64,000 bases of DNA from DASPPM01 sp052143835 (lineage in GTDB: Bacteria > Pseudomonadota > Alphaproteobacteria > JACZXZ01), in the NCBI GenBank assembly GCA_052143835.1, contig JBKQRV010000112.1, positions 12,927-76,926 on the forward strand. Reading direction: 5' to 3'. The stretch's first letter is position 1. Every line of letters starts with the position of its first letter. Positions 52,966 through 62,482 of the stretch are shown piece by piece. The notes under the pieces were generated by a model. It ran no database searches. It was not told the origin of the DNA and saw nothing but the letters and a program-made list of their open reading frames with translations. A program made the translations under genes and the position numbers.

Positions 52966-54534
52966 CTAGATCTGCCCCTTCAGGATTTGCGCGTCCGCCG
53001 CCTTCACGATGCTCTCGATTTCGCGGCGCGAAGCGGCATCGAGAGGGCTCGACGCCCTGTGCTCGTCCACCAGGCGGCGGCAGATTTCGCGCGCCTGGTC
53101 GAGCGCGGTGCGGCACCCCGCGGCTTCGTAGGCTTCGCGGCCCAGGCGCTGGAACGCAAGCGGCTCGAAATTGGCGCGGCAATGCAACAAGGTGTGGGAG
53201 GTTGCGAGGAAGTTCCCGCCGTGCTCGACCGCCATCATGTCTTGCCACGCAAGCGTCTCGTCGTCGACCGCGGGCGTGCGCAGAAAATGCTGCAGCATGG
53301 CGCCATACTCGTCGTCGAGCACGGCCTGCGCGGGGCTGAATACGGTGGCGCATTCGAGCTGGCCGACGCCGCCGAGAATGTCGGCGCCGGCGAGGCCGAC
53401 GATCTGGCCGAGGAGCGCGCGCTCGGCCTGCGACTGGCCATCGACATCCGGCGTGTCCGAGCCGGATCCGTATGTGTGCGTGATCATGCCGAAGCCGTGC
53501 TTCATGAGCTGCACGGCGATCGCGGCGCCCTGGAGAGCCTCGACGCTCGCTTGCAGGCTTCGCCCCGTGCGCAGGTCGAGGCCGAAGATGAGCGGCGTCG
53601 CGATGAAGGGCGTCCCCGGCGCAAGGACATGCGTCATGACCGCGATCGCCAGGATCTCCGCCGCGGCGATCAGGATCACGCCCGGCATGGTGACCGGCGC
53701 CGTGCCGCCGGCGCTCGGCAGGCTGCAGGCGTGGATCGGCACGCGGAGCCGGCCGCATTGGATGATCGCCTCGACGTCCATCGACTTGAACTCGAGCGGC
53801 GTGAAGGAGGTGACGATGCAGCTGACGATCGGCCGCGCGCGGAGGGCCGCCTCGCCGCCGGCCGCCACGGCCGCGATGCGCAGCAAGAATTCGGTGTTCT
53901 CCTCGCCGTAGGGCTGCAGCCAGACGTGCTTCGGCGTAGCGGCGATCAGTGCGGCGACGCCGTGGATATCGGCGGTCAGCTCGGGCACGCCGGTCACGAA
54001 GGGATGGGCGACGATGCCGACGCGCTCGAGCCCGTTGGCAACGGCCGCGATCGTCGCGACGTCGGCGAGCACGAGCTTGCGGTAGGCGCCCGTCTCGGGC
54101 TCGATGAAGCCGTGCGCGCCGGTCCCGGTGCGCATCGTGAAGCTGTTGTCCGGCCGCGGCAGCGCGATGTCGAAGTTCGGGCTCCGGCCGCACAGCGTGA
54201 CGGCTTTCGGCAGTGCCGAGAGCGCGGCCTCGGTCAGGCCCGGCGGGAAGCACAGCCGTTTGCCCTCGAGCCGGGCGCCCGCCGCCTCGAGCCGGCCGAC
54301 CGCCGCGGCATGATTGACCACGACACCATGCTCGGCGAGGAGGAGGATCGCCCGCTCGCGCAGCACGGCAACACGATCCTGGGAGAGGAACGCGAAGTGC
54401 GGCCGCACCGCAGCGCTCGCATCGGGGGGAGCGTGCGATGGCGGCAGCACCTGGCCACCGCCCGCCGCCGCGCCGCGCAGCCGCTCGCGCCGGCTCAACC
54501 GCGCCCGGGCGGCGTCTTCCGCGGATTGGCTCAA
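52966..54534 (-). CDS. Trimethylamine methyltransferase-superfamily protein (MttB/MtgB-like, no pyrrolysine)
   Basis: 522 residues, MttB superfamily. The frame runs through without an in-frame TAG, so it is the non-pyrrolysine class, to which glycine betaine, proline betaine and carnitine methyltransferases belong. TTG 54534 is the best start, with GGAG ten bases before; it follows no ATG. Downstream gene encodes the corrinoid partner. The third component (MtgA-type methyltransferase) and the RamA-type activator are not in this window. Confidence 0.85.
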   Translation of the reverse strand: MSQSAEDAARARLSRRERLRGAAAGGGQVLPPSHAPPDASAAVRPHFAFLSQDRVAVLRERAILLLAEHGVVVNHAAAVGRLEAAGARLEGKRLCFPPGLTEAALSALPKAVTLCGRSPNFDIALPRPDNSFTMRTGTGAHGFIEPETGAYRKLVLADVATIAAVANGLERVGIVAHPFVTGVPELTADIHGVAALIAATPKHVWLQPYGEENTEFLLRIAAVAAGGEAALRARPIVSCIVTSFTPLEFKSMDVEAIIQCGRLRVPIHACSLPSAGGTAPVTMPGVILIAAAEILAIAVMTHVLAPGTPFIATPLIFGLDLRTGRSLQASVEALQGAAIAVQLMKHGFGMITHTYGSGSDTPDVDGQSQAERALLGQIVGLAGADILGGVGQLECATVFSPAQAVLDDEYGAMLQHFLRTPAVDDETLAWQDMMAVEHGGNFLATSHTLLHCRANFEPLAFQRLGREAYEAAGCRTALDQAREICRRLVDEHRASSPLDAASRREIESIVKAADAQILKGQI

Positions 54535-54736
54535 AGCGCTCGATCTCCAAATCGCCGGCCGGCGAGGGCTTGAGCGATACTATGTGCACGAGGTGCTGCC
54601 GTCAAATGCGCGAAATTGCCGCAGTTAGCCGCTCAGGTGCGCGGACCATCCAGCATGCTCTTGACCAACTGGCTGCAAAGGGTGCAATCAATAAAGCGGT
54701 TGAAGATTTCATTGTCGAAGCCAAGGGAGGAGAGAA

Positions 54737-55120
54737 ATGCTCAGGCTCAACCTCGTTGCACTCGCGTCAGCGCTTGCGTTTTCCGTAGCGGCCGGTCAGG
54801 CGCTCGCCGCCGGCGATGTGGCGGCCGGCGAGAAGGTGTACAACTCCCAATGCAAGGCTTGCCACAGCCTTGACAAGGGGAAGAACGGAATCGGCCCGAG
54901 CCTTAGCGGCGTCGCCGGACGCAAGTCGGGCACCGCCGAAGGCTTCAAGTACTCGGATGGGATGACGAAGGCCGGCATCACCTGGGACGATGCGAGCTTG
55001 GCGAAGTACCTCAAGAGCCCGAAGGACGTCGTTCCCGGCAACAAGATGATGGCCGGCGCGCTCAAGAGCGACGACGACATTCAGAACGTCATCGCCTTTC
55101 TCAAGGAGAAAGCGAAGTAG
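54737..55120 (+). CDS. Exported class I cytochrome c
   Basis: 127 residues. Signal peptide to about residue 24 (ALAAGD), heme motif CKACH (about residues 39-43) and the axial Met in NKMMAG (about residue 101). Resembles cytochrome c2/c550 of alphaproteobacteria. ATG 54737 with GGGAGGAG. Divergent from the methyltransferase operon. Expected periplasmic electron carrier. Confidence 0.92.
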   Translation: MLRLNLVALASALAFSVAAGQALAAGDVAAGEKVYNSQCKACHSLDKGKNGIGPSLSGVAGRKSGTAEGFKYSDGMTKAGITWDDASLAKYLKSPKDVVPGNKMMAGALKSDDDIQNVIAFLKEKAK

Positions 55121-55162
55121 CGGCCCCAACGCGGCTGAGGGTGCTCAAAGGCGTCGTCCCTA

Positions 55163-55264
55163 GCGCTACTTGCCGAACCTTGCGACGCGCGCGTCGAAAC
55201 GTTCGCCGAAGAGGATGAGCTCGCGCGCTTGAGCCCGACCAGCTTCGGCAACAGCGTGGTGACG
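55163..55264 (-). pseudogene. Shrunken fragment of the enoyl-CoA hydratase gene
   Basis: 55163-55192 match 57766-57795 and 55191-55264 match about 58018-58092, in the same orientation, with the about 222 intervening bases missing. The join lies in GCGCGCG, present on both sides of the gap. The intact gene is at 57770-58525. Together the two flank the double-propeller gene. Confidence 0.82.
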
Positions 55265-55386
55265 TTGCCTTCTGGATTCCGCGTACCCCAGGAGTATGCT
55301 ATCGTTCACGCCGATCCTCGGTCGTATGGGGAACGTCGGATAATTCCTCGCAAAATCACGGGCCTAGTCGCCTTGGGAGGCGTCGA

Positions 55387-57510
55387 ATGAGCTCTCCGCG
55401 TTACGTGCTCGTAGCAAACATCTATTCCAACAATCTATCTGTATTTTCTGTCGACAGTGTAACGGGGCGCCTGCGCTTTCGCTCCTATGTCGCAACGGGT
55501 CATTGGCCGGTAGCGATCGCGGTACATACGTCGGGAAAATTCGCGTATGTCGCTAATCAGGCCGTGCCAAATCAGCCTAGTTCGAATTCCGTGTCGGCTT
55601 ATCGCGTCGGTCCCGACGGAACTGTGACAAGAGTGGGTCCGCAGCATGCGACGATGTCGACGCCGGTGAACCTTGCGATGGCGCCGAATGGCAAATACCT
55701 CTATGTGGCATGCTACAATCCGACCGCGACGCAGGGCGTTATCGAGATTTTTGCGATCCATCCAAGATCGGGCGCTCTGGGCAGACCGGCCAATCTCCCT
55801 CCAGTGACCACGGCCGTCGCGCCGATCGCTGTAGCGGTCAACCCTTCAGGAAGCTTTCTGTATGCCCTAAGTCGAGTCTCAAGCGAGATTTTGACCTACA
55901 GTATCGACAGCCGGACGGGAACCTTGAGCGTTTCCGGACCGCCGCTGACAACGGATACGGGTCCCAACGCGATTGCGATCGCGCCATCAGGACAGTTTGT
56001 CTATGTCGCGAGTACCGGCGCGGTTTCCGGGGGCGGGACGGTGACGACATACAGCCTTGCCCCGGCAACCGGTGCGCTGTCTTCTGTGGCAAGTGTTGTC
56101 GTGGGTGAGGTCGATGGGTTGCTCGTTCACCCCTCGGGGAACTTTGCTTATGCTCTGGCGTTGTCCACCCCCACCCGGCAGGTCATGGTTTACTCGGTTG
56201 ACCTGAGCACCGGAACTCTCAGTCCGACATCAACAATCACCCTCGGTTCGACTTTTCCAGTGCAGAATTCGACGAACTTTGGACTCGATCCGACAGGGCA
56301 ATATTTGTATGTCACGTTCTACGCTGCAAACGGATCGAACACTGTGACCGCCTATGCGATCGATCCCACGAACGGCTCATTGAGCGCGGTACCGAGCGGC
56401 GTGATCTCAAGCGGCGGGACTTGGCCTGGCGTGCTGGCAGTGATCGAGGGGCCGACGCCCGTGAGCTACACACCCAAGTTTGCGTATGTGGCTACTGACA
56501 GCAATGTTTGGGCCTACACAATTAATGCCGCGACCGGCGCACTGACTGTCGTCAACGGGTCCCCGTTTGCCGCGGGGTCGTATCCCGGCGGGATAGCAGT
56601 GGATCCCTTCGGGCGGTTCGCCTATGTGACGAATACACCATACGGCCCCAGCCCAGGTAACACGATCTCGGCCTACGCGATCGATGCCACCACCGGGGCG
56701 CTGACGGCCGTGCCCGGTTCCCCAATTGCCGCGGGGAATGGGGCTGGCCCGGTAGCAGTGGACCCCTCCGGGCGGTTCGCCTATGTGGTGCATACATTCG
56801 ACAACACTATCTCGGCCTATACGATCGATGCCGGCACCGGACAGCTGAGCCCCATTGGTAGCGCTGTTGCGACGGGGTCGTCTCCTGGCGGGATAGCGGT
56901 GGATCCCTCCGGGCGTTTTGTCTATGTGACGAATTATGTCGACAACACCGTCTCGGCCTACACGATCGATGCCGGCACCGGCGCGCTGACGGCCATATAC
57001 GGTTCCCCATTTGCCGGAGAACCTGGCCCATACCATGCCGATCCTGACTCGATAACAGTAGATGCCTCCGGGCGGTTCGCCTATGTGGTGATGGATGGTT
57101 TGCAAACGGTCTGGACCTATACGATCGATGCCAATTCCGGGGCCCTGACTGGCACCGGTCCCAGCGTTATCGTGGGTGGGACCCCTTACTCAATAACGGC
57201 GGATCCCGCTGGGCAGTTCGTCTATGTGACGTGTGAGTCTGGTCTTTCTCCTATTTTGGCCTACGCGATCGATGCTAGCACTGGGGCGCTGACGGCCGTC
57301 GCCGGCTCGCCATTCGGCGTGGGGCCGGACTTTACGACTTCGTTGGCGGTGGATCCGTCCGGGCAGTTCGCCTATGTGGCAAATGTCGCGAAAAGCACTA
57401 TTTCGACCTACACGATCGATGCCGGCAGCGGGGCGCTGACGGCGACAGGTTCTGTTGTTGCCACCGGGGCAGAGCCTCTCTTTGTGACGACGACCGGGAC
57501 AATTCAGTAG
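55387..57510 (+). CDS. Double seven-bladed beta-propeller protein (YncE/lactonase-like)
   Basis: 707 residues made of 14 repeats of about 48-52 residues, each built round F-A-Y-V...Y-x-I-D-x-x-T-G-A-L. Repeats 1-7 (to about 355) and 8-14 would form two propellers, resembling the 6-phosphogluconolactonase/YncE class. Repeats 8-14 are more alike, also at DNA level, suggesting recent amplification. No signal peptide or catalytic residues could be pointed out. GC is lower than in neighbours. No ribosome-binding site stronger than GGGAGG at 55376-55381. Function unknown. Confidence 0.8.
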   Translation: MSSPRYVLVANIYSNNLSVFSVDSVTGRLRFRSYVATGHWPVAIAVHTSGKFAYVANQAVPNQPSSNSVSAYRVGPDGTVTRVGPQHATMSTPVNLAMAPNGKYLYVACYNPTATQGVIEIFAIHPRSGALGRPANLPPVTTAVAPIAVAVNPSGSFLYALSRVSSEILTYSIDSRTGTLSVSGPPLTTDTGPNAIAIAPSGQFVYVASTGAVSGGGTVTTYSLAPATGALSSVASVVVGEVDGLLVHPSGNFAYALALSTPTRQVMVYSVDLSTGTLSPTSTITLGSTFPVQNSTNFGLDPTGQYLYVTFYAANGSNTVTAYAIDPTNGSLSAVPSGVISSGGTWPGVLAVIEGPTPVSYTPKFAYVATDSNVWAYTINAATGALTVVNGSPFAAGSYPGGIAVDPFGRFAYVTNTPYGPSPGNTISAYAIDATTGALTAVPGSPIAAGNGAGPVAVDPSGRFAYVVHTFDNTISAYTIDAGTGQLSPIGSAVATGSSPGGIAVDPSGRFVYVTNYVDNTVSAYTIDAGTGALTAIYGSPFAGEPGPYHADPDSITVDASGRFAYVVMDGLQTVWTYTIDANSGALTGTGPSVIVGGTPYSITADPAGQFVYVTCESGLSPILAYAIDASTGALTAVAGSPFGVGPDFTTSLAVDPSGQFAYVANVAKSTISTYTIDAGSGALTATGSVVATGAEPLFVTTTGTIQ

Positions 57511-57765
57511 AAATCATAGTAGACCGTCAGATAAAGAAATTGATCTTTGGAGCGAGGAAACATAGCTCCGGTATGAGCCGTTCCGAAAAGTTGCTGTATC
57601 GGGAGAATCGGATCTAGATCGTGCGACGTGAACAGATGTCGTCCGATCGCCATATCGGCGTGACACCATAATGGCGGCATGGGATGCTTAGGCTGAATAG
57701 CAATCCCGAATTTCGAATTGATGCACTGGCCGCGGCCCGGTCGCGCCCTAATTGAGGCCGTCTGT
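57511..57765. other. Low-GC strip between the propeller gene and the hydratase gene
   Basis: 255 bases. On the minus strand a frame of about 58 residues (start about 57680, ending at 57504) closes with YLTVYYDFY, an aromatic-rich end like that of an outer-membrane barrel strand. It is too short to assign and may be a remnant of a longer gene. No start signal is evident and no other gene was seen. Confidence 0.3.
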
Positions 57766-57769
57766 CGCG

Positions 57770-58525
57770 CTACTTGCCGAACTTGGCGACGCGCGCCCGC
57801 GTCGCGGGATCGAGGAAGCCGCGCACGGTCGCCTCGGTCTCGAGCGCCAATGCCGCCTCGAGATCGAGATGGCAGGCGCGGTTCAAGACGCGCTTCAGGT
57901 CGCTCACCTGTGCCTGCGGCAAGGCCGCGATGCGGCGCGCCGTCTCTTGGGCCGCGGCCATGAGCTCCTCGGGCGGCACCACTTTCCAGGCGATCCCCAT
58001 CTCGAGCGCCGCGCGCGCGTCGAAACGCTCGCCGAAGAGGATGAGCTCGCGCGCGCGCCTGAGCCCGACGAGCTTCGGCAGAAGCGTGGTGACCCCACCC
58101 GTCACGAACACGCCGAGCCCGATCTCGGGGAAGAAGCAGCGCGTGCCGTCTGCCATGATCGCGAGATCGCAGTTGATCACCCACTCGAGCCCGCCGCCGA
58201 CCGCCCAGCCGTGGATCGCGCCCACCACCATCTTGCCGCCGAGCGAGATCGCGCGCGTGACCTCCTGGATCGCCTCCACATAGGCGCGCACCTCGGCCGG
58301 CGAGCGACCCTGCTGGTCGAACTCCTTGAGGTCGTCGCCGGCGCAAAAGGCGCGGCCCGCGCCGCAAAGCACGATGGCGCGTACGCCCGCGTCGCCGTTC
58401 GCGGCGGTGAGTGCCGCGTTGAGGCCGGCCAGGAGTGCCGGATTGATCGCATTGAGCCGCTCGGGCCGGTTGAGCGTGATCGTCAAGACCCCGTCCTCGA
58501 GCTCGCTCAGCACCACGCTCGTCAT
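57770..58525 (-). CDS. Enoyl-CoA hydratase/isomerase
   Basis: 251 residues, crotonase fold. Oxyanion-hole segments AFCAGDDLKEF (about 60-70) and GWAVGGGLEWVINCDLAIM (about 106-124); a Glu lies in the FPEIGLG segment, the position of one of the two catalytic Glu residues. Hydrates enoyl-CoA or isomerises it. Start ATG 58525, three bases after the stop of the PaaK-like ligase gene, so one operon. A truncated copy of its 3' end lies at 55163-55264. Confidence 0.9.
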   Translation of the reverse strand: MTSVVLSELEDGVLTITLNRPERLNAINPALLAGLNAALTAANGDAGVRAIVLCGAGRAFCAGDDLKEFDQQGRSPAEVRAYVEAIQEVTRAISLGGKMVVGAIHGWAVGGGLEWVINCDLAIMADGTRCFFPEIGLGVFVTGGVTTLLPKLVGLRRARELILFGERFDARAALEMGIAWKVVPPEELMAAAQETARRIAALPQAQVSDLKRVLNRACHLDLEAALALETEATVRGFLDPATRARVAKFGK

Positions 58526-58528
58526 CGC

Positions 58529-59815
58529 CTACTCCCTCTGAACGCGCCGCGTCTTGCCTTCCGTCCGCGGCAGCGATTGCGCCGGCACGAGTGCCAATGC
58601 GGCCGTCACCCCGATCTCGCGCTTGATCTTAGCCTCGATCGCCGCCGCCAGCGCCTCGCTCCCCGCAACCCCCGCCGCGAGCTCGGCCTCGACCGGCAGG
58701 CGGTCGTAGGGCCCTTGGCCCTTGAGTCGGATGCGGTACTCGCCCGAGAGCTCGCGGAAGCCGCCGAGGGTCGCCGCGATCATGGTCGGGAAGACGTTGA
58801 GGCCGCGCACCACGACCATGTCGTCGCTGCGCCCGATGACGCGAAAGCGCGGTGCCGTCCGCCCGCAGGCGCAAGCCTCGGTCGCGGTGACGGCGATGAT
58901 GTCGCCGGTGCGGAAGCGCACGAGGGGCTGGCATTCCTTGACGAGATGGGTGAGCACGAGCTCGCCTTTGCTGCCTTGGGCGAAGGGCAGCGGCGCGGCC
59001 GAGGCCGGCTCGATGAGCTCGGGGTAGAGCGCGTCGAGGGCGACGAAATGGAGGTCGCTCTGCGCCTCGCATTGGCCGGCGAAATTGCACAGCACGTCGG
59101 AGACGCCGTAGTTCGCGTTGCGCGCCTTGAAGCCCCACACGCCCTCGAGGCGCGCGCGGAAGCTCGCCTCGTCGAGCCCCGCCTCGCCGCCGAAGAGCCC
59201 GAGCTTGAGGCCGAGGGCGCGCGGTGCCAAGCCGGGGAAGCGCTCGGCGATCACGCGCTCGAGCACGGCCGGGTAGGAGGGCGTGCATGAGATCGCGGTG
59301 ATGGCGAGCTCGCGTATGGTGCGCACGAGAAGCTCGCTCGCGCCGACGCCGAAGGGCACCACGCTCGCGCCCGTGGCCTCGAGCGTCAGGTGGTCGGTCA
59401 AGCCGCCCATCCAGAGCTGGTAATTGAGGCAGTGCACGACGCGGTGGCCGGGCCCGAGGCCCGCGGCGCGCTGAGCCCGGCCGCCGATCTCAGCCGTGAG
59501 GCGCGCATCCGCGGCACTCAGCGCCAGGTTCATCGCCTGACCGCTCGTGCCCGAGGTGCGATGAAGGCGCATGACCTTCTCAGGCGAGGCGGCGAGATAG
59601 TCGCCGAAGGGCGGAGACGCCGCCTGGCTCGCGCGCAGCATTGCCTTGTCGCAAAGCGGCAGCCTCGGCAGCTCCTCGAGCCGCACGGGCGGCCGCACCT
59701 CACCCCAGAGCCGCCGGAAGAAGGGCGAATGCCGGGCAACGTAGTCCGACTGGGCCGGCCAACGCGCCGCGCGCAGCCTGGCGATCTCGGCAAGGGCAAG
59801 GAAATCCGCGGCCAT
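58529..59815 (-). CDS. PaaK-like phenylacetate-CoA ligase family protein
   Basis: 428 residues, adenylate-forming. P-loop-like HRTSGTSGQAMNL (about residues 84-96), NYGVSD and GRSDDMVVVRGLNVFP (about 320-340) match the PaaK group, slightly shorter than the usual about 430-440. Activates an aryl or acyl acid to its CoA ester. ATG 59815. First gene of the operon with enoyl-CoA hydratase; substrate not known. Confidence 0.88.
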   Translation of the reverse strand: MAADFLALAEIARLRAARWPAQSDYVARHSPFFRRLWGEVRPPVRLEELPRLPLCDKAMLRASQAASPPFGDYLAASPEKVMRLHRTSGTSGQAMNLALSAADARLTAEIGGRAQRAAGLGPGHRVVHCLNYQLWMGGLTDHLTLEATGASVVPFGVGASELLVRTIRELAITAISCTPSYPAVLERVIAERFPGLAPRALGLKLGLFGGEAGLDEASFRARLEGVWGFKARNANYGVSDVLCNFAGQCEAQSDLHFVALDALYPELIEPASAAPLPFAQGSKGELVLTHLVKECQPLVRFRTGDIIAVTATEACACGRTAPRFRVIGRSDDMVVVRGLNVFPTMIAATLGGFRELSGEYRIRLKGQGPYDRLPVEAELAAGVAGSEALAAAIEAKIKREIGVTAALALVPAQSLPRTEGKTRRVQRE

Positions 59816-60252
59816 GGCGCGCGAGCGTCGGGCGCCGCACGCCGCTTGTCAATCGGCCTGAGAGCGCGATCAGCACTTAAGAAGTTCCACCACGGAGATC
59901 ACGGAGGACACGGAGAAGAAAAGCAAGATTTAACGCGGTGGTCGCAGAGGAAGCGCAGGGGGACGCAGAGAATTTATTTCTCCTCCTCGTCCACCACACG
60001 GCAATCGCTTTTGGTGATTCCCCACGTTACCGGCTCCGTCATTACCGGCGAAAGCCGGTATCCATTGACCAGCATCACCATTGTTGGAGAAAGGAAAGAC
60101 GCCGCATCTGCTCTGAAATGGGTCCCGGCTTTCGCCGGGACGACGAGGTATCACATTCGTAAGTGTTCAAATGCGATAGGCCTGGCGTCCACCGCGAAAC
60201 CCCCGCGTCCTCTGCGCTAAAAACTTGCCTCTCTAAATCTTATCCGACCTTC
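59816..60252. repeat. Repeat-filled 437-base gap
   Basis: Contains, from the left, a CACGGAG-type block (CCACGGAGATCACGGAGG, 59889-59906), a CGCAGAGG-type block (about 59940), a CCGGCGAAAGCCGG hairpin (60049-60062) with a CCGGCTTTCGCCGG counterpart at 60125, and a CCTCTGCG word near 60210. No gene is seen. Confidence 0.65.
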
Positions 60253-62238
60253 CTATGCCGCCTGCTCCGCCGCGCGGTCGACGAGGGCCACGATGTCGGC
60301 GATGATGGCATTGAGCGCGTAGTCCTTGGGCGTGTAGACGCGCGCGACACCGGCTTCGCACAAGCGCCTGGCATCGCCCGGCGGCACGATGCCGCCGACG
60401 ACGACGGGAATCCCGAACAGACCCAGCTCGCGCATGCGGCCGAGCACCTCGCCCACGAGTGCCGTATGCGAGCCCGAGAGGATCGAGAGCCCGACCACGT
60501 GCACGGATTCCTCGAGTGCGGTGGCGACGATCTGCTCGGGGGTGAGCCGGATGCCCTGGTAGACGACCTCGAGGCCGGCGTCGCGCGCGCGGAGCGCGAT
60601 CTGCTCGGCGCCGTTGGAATGGCCGTCGAGGCCCGGCTTGCCGACCAGCATTTTGATGCGCCGTCCGAGGCGGCGGCTCACCTGCTCGACCTCCCGGCGC
60701 AAGGCCGCGAGCTCGCCCGGCGCATTCGGTGCCGCGGCAGCGCCCACGCCGGTGGGTGCCCGGTATTCGCCGAAGACGGCGCGCAAGGCGGCCGCCCACT
60801 CGCCGGTGGTGACGCCGGCGTGCGCTGCCTTGATCGACGGCTCCATGATGTTGCGGCCCTCGGCCGCGGCGACGCGCAAACCGGCAAGTGCGCTTTCGAC
60901 CGCCCTTGCGTCGCGTCCCTTGCGCCAGGCTTCGAGGCTTGCGATCTGCGCCGCCTCGGCCGCGGCATCGGGGGCGAGGTAGGCGCCCTCCTCGCCGGCC
61001 AAAAGCGGCGAGGCTGCCGATTCCGTGAATTTATTGACGCCGACCACGATCTGCTCGCCCGCCTCGATGGCGGCGACGCGCCGCGCGTTGCTCTCGACGA
61101 GGGCGCGCTTCAGATAGCCGCTCTCGACCGCGGCTATGGCGCCGCCGATCGCGTCGATGCGGGCGAGCTCGGCAAGGGCTGCGGCCTTCAGCTCCGCGAC
61201 TTTCGCCGCGATCTCACCGGCCCCGTCGAAGATGTCGCCGTAATCCAGAAGGTCGGTCTCGTAAGCGAGGATCTGCTGGAGCCGCAGGCTCCACTGCTGG
61301 TCCCAGGGGCGCGGCAGCCCGAGCGCCTCGTTCCAGGCCGGCAGCTGCACCGCGCGCGCCCTCGCGCGCTTGGACAGCACCACCGCCAACATCTCGAGGA
61401 GGATGCGGTAGACGTTGTTCTCCGGCTGCTGCTCGGTCAAGCCGAGCGAGTTCACCTGCACGCCGTAGCGGAAGCGGCGAAGCTTCTCCTCGGCAATGCC
61501 GTAGCGCTCGCGCAAGAGCTCGTCCCACAGCTCGGCGAAGGCGCGCATCTTGCACATCTCGGTGATGAAGCGGATGCCCGCGTTCACGAAGAAGCTGATG
61601 CGGCCCGCGACGAATGCAAAGTCCTCCGCGGGCACGCGGGCGCGCACCGCATCCAGCACCGCGAAGGCCGTCGCGAGCGCGAAGGCAAGCTCCTCGACGG
61701 GCGTTGCCCCCGCCTCCTGCAAATGATAGGAGCACACGTTGATCGGATTCCATTTGGGAATCTCGCGGTAGGCGAAGGCGATCACCTCGCTCGTGAGCCT
61801 GAGCGAGGGCTCGGGCGGAAAGATGTAGGTGCCGCGCGAGAGATACTCCTTGACGAGGTCGTTCTGCGTGGTGCCGCAGAGCTCGCGCCGCGCCGCACCC
61901 TGGCGCTCGGCCGCGGCGACGTAAAGGGCGAGGAGCCAGGGGGCCGTCGCGTTGATCGTCATCGAGGTGTTCATGCGCGCGAGCGGGATGCCTTCGAAGA
62001 GCGCCATCATGTCGCCGAGGTGCGAGACCGGCACGCCCACCTTGCCGACCTCGCCCCGCGCAAGCGGGTGGTCGCTGTCGTAGCCCGTCTGGGTCGGCAG
62101 GTCGAAAGCGACCGAGAGCCCGGTCTGCCCGCGCGCGAGATTGGTGCGGTAGAGCTCGTTCGACGCCTTGGCCGAGCTGTGGCCCGAATAGGTGCGGATG
62201 AGCCAGGGCTCGTCGCGGGTGCGCTCACGCCTCGCCAT
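60253..62238 (-). CDS. ecm: Ethylmalonyl-CoA mutase
   Basis: 661 residues. N-terminal mutase barrel opens with EPWLIRTYSGHSSAKASN and GLSVAFDLPTQTGYDSDHPL, matching ethylmalonyl-CoA mutases rather than methylmalonyl-CoA mutase alone; the C-terminal B12 domain has KPGLDGHSNGAE (about residue 534) with the DxHxxG ligand and SGSHT. Converts ethylmalonyl-CoA to methylsuccinyl-CoA in the ethylmalonyl-CoA pathway for C2 assimilation. ATG 62238 with GAGGAGG. Divergent from ccr, whose product feeds it through an epimerase. Confidence 0.93.
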   Translation of the reverse strand: MARRERTRDEPWLIRTYSGHSSAKASNELYRTNLARGQTGLSVAFDLPTQTGYDSDHPLARGEVGKVGVPVSHLGDMMALFEGIPLARMNTSMTINATAPWLLALYVAAAERQGAARRELCGTTQNDLVKEYLSRGTYIFPPEPSLRLTSEVIAFAYREIPKWNPINVCSYHLQEAGATPVEELAFALATAFAVLDAVRARVPAEDFAFVAGRISFFVNAGIRFITEMCKMRAFAELWDELLRERYGIAEEKLRRFRYGVQVNSLGLTEQQPENNVYRILLEMLAVVLSKRARARAVQLPAWNEALGLPRPWDQQWSLRLQQILAYETDLLDYGDIFDGAGEIAAKVAELKAAALAELARIDAIGGAIAAVESGYLKRALVESNARRVAAIEAGEQIVVGVNKFTESAASPLLAGEEGAYLAPDAAAEAAQIASLEAWRKGRDARAVESALAGLRVAAAEGRNIMEPSIKAAHAGVTTGEWAAALRAVFGEYRAPTGVGAAAAPNAPGELAALRREVEQVSRRLGRRIKMLVGKPGLDGHSNGAEQIALRARDAGLEVVYQGIRLTPEQIVATALEESVHVVGLSILSGSHTALVGEVLGRMRELGLFGIPVVVGGIVPPGDARRLCEAGVARVYTPKDYALNAIIADIVALVDRAAEQAA

Positions 62239-62310
62239 TGACCGGCCTCCTCTCTCCTCGTGCGCCGCCCAGGCGGGAGTGTTGCAGCGCATAACGTTCG
62301 CCGACATATT

Positions 62311-62357
62311 ATTGCGGAAACTTTATTTCAAAAGAAATAAAGCTGTGTTTTCCGCAT
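62311..62357. promoter_or_regulatory. Nested palindrome between divergent ecm and ccr
   Basis: Inner arms CTTTATTTC (62321-62329) and GAAATAAAG (62334-62342) are perfect, with AAAA between; outer arms TGCGGAAA (62313-62320) and TTTCCGCA (62349-62356) are perfect too. The strip is the only A+T-rich part of the gap and probably carries the promoters and a regulator site for both genes. Confidence 0.6.
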
Positions 62358-62482
62358 TGCAGGATGATGAAGGGGGCGTTATGAGTCAATCCGGATGTTG
62401 CACTGCGGGAGAACCCTTCGCCGCCTCGGCGCCGGCCCCGCAGCTGGAGACCCGGCCCCTGAACCTCTAGCGGAGGCTGTCG

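Noticed and set aside
52966..54534. Pyrrolysine-containing trimethylamine methyltransferase
   Set aside because: There is no in-frame TAG in the gene, and the pyrrolysine system is not present here.
52504..54573. Plus-strand open frame of 689 codons
   Set aside because: Shadow of the MttB-type gene; no family motifs, biased composition.
56560..57480. Tandem DNA repeats in the propeller gene as a minisatellite or CRISPR
   Set aside because: They are codon-phased repeats of the double propeller protein.
60163..62241. Plus-strand open frame of 692 codons
   Set aside because: Antisense of ecm, which matches ethylmalonyl-CoA mutase from start to end.
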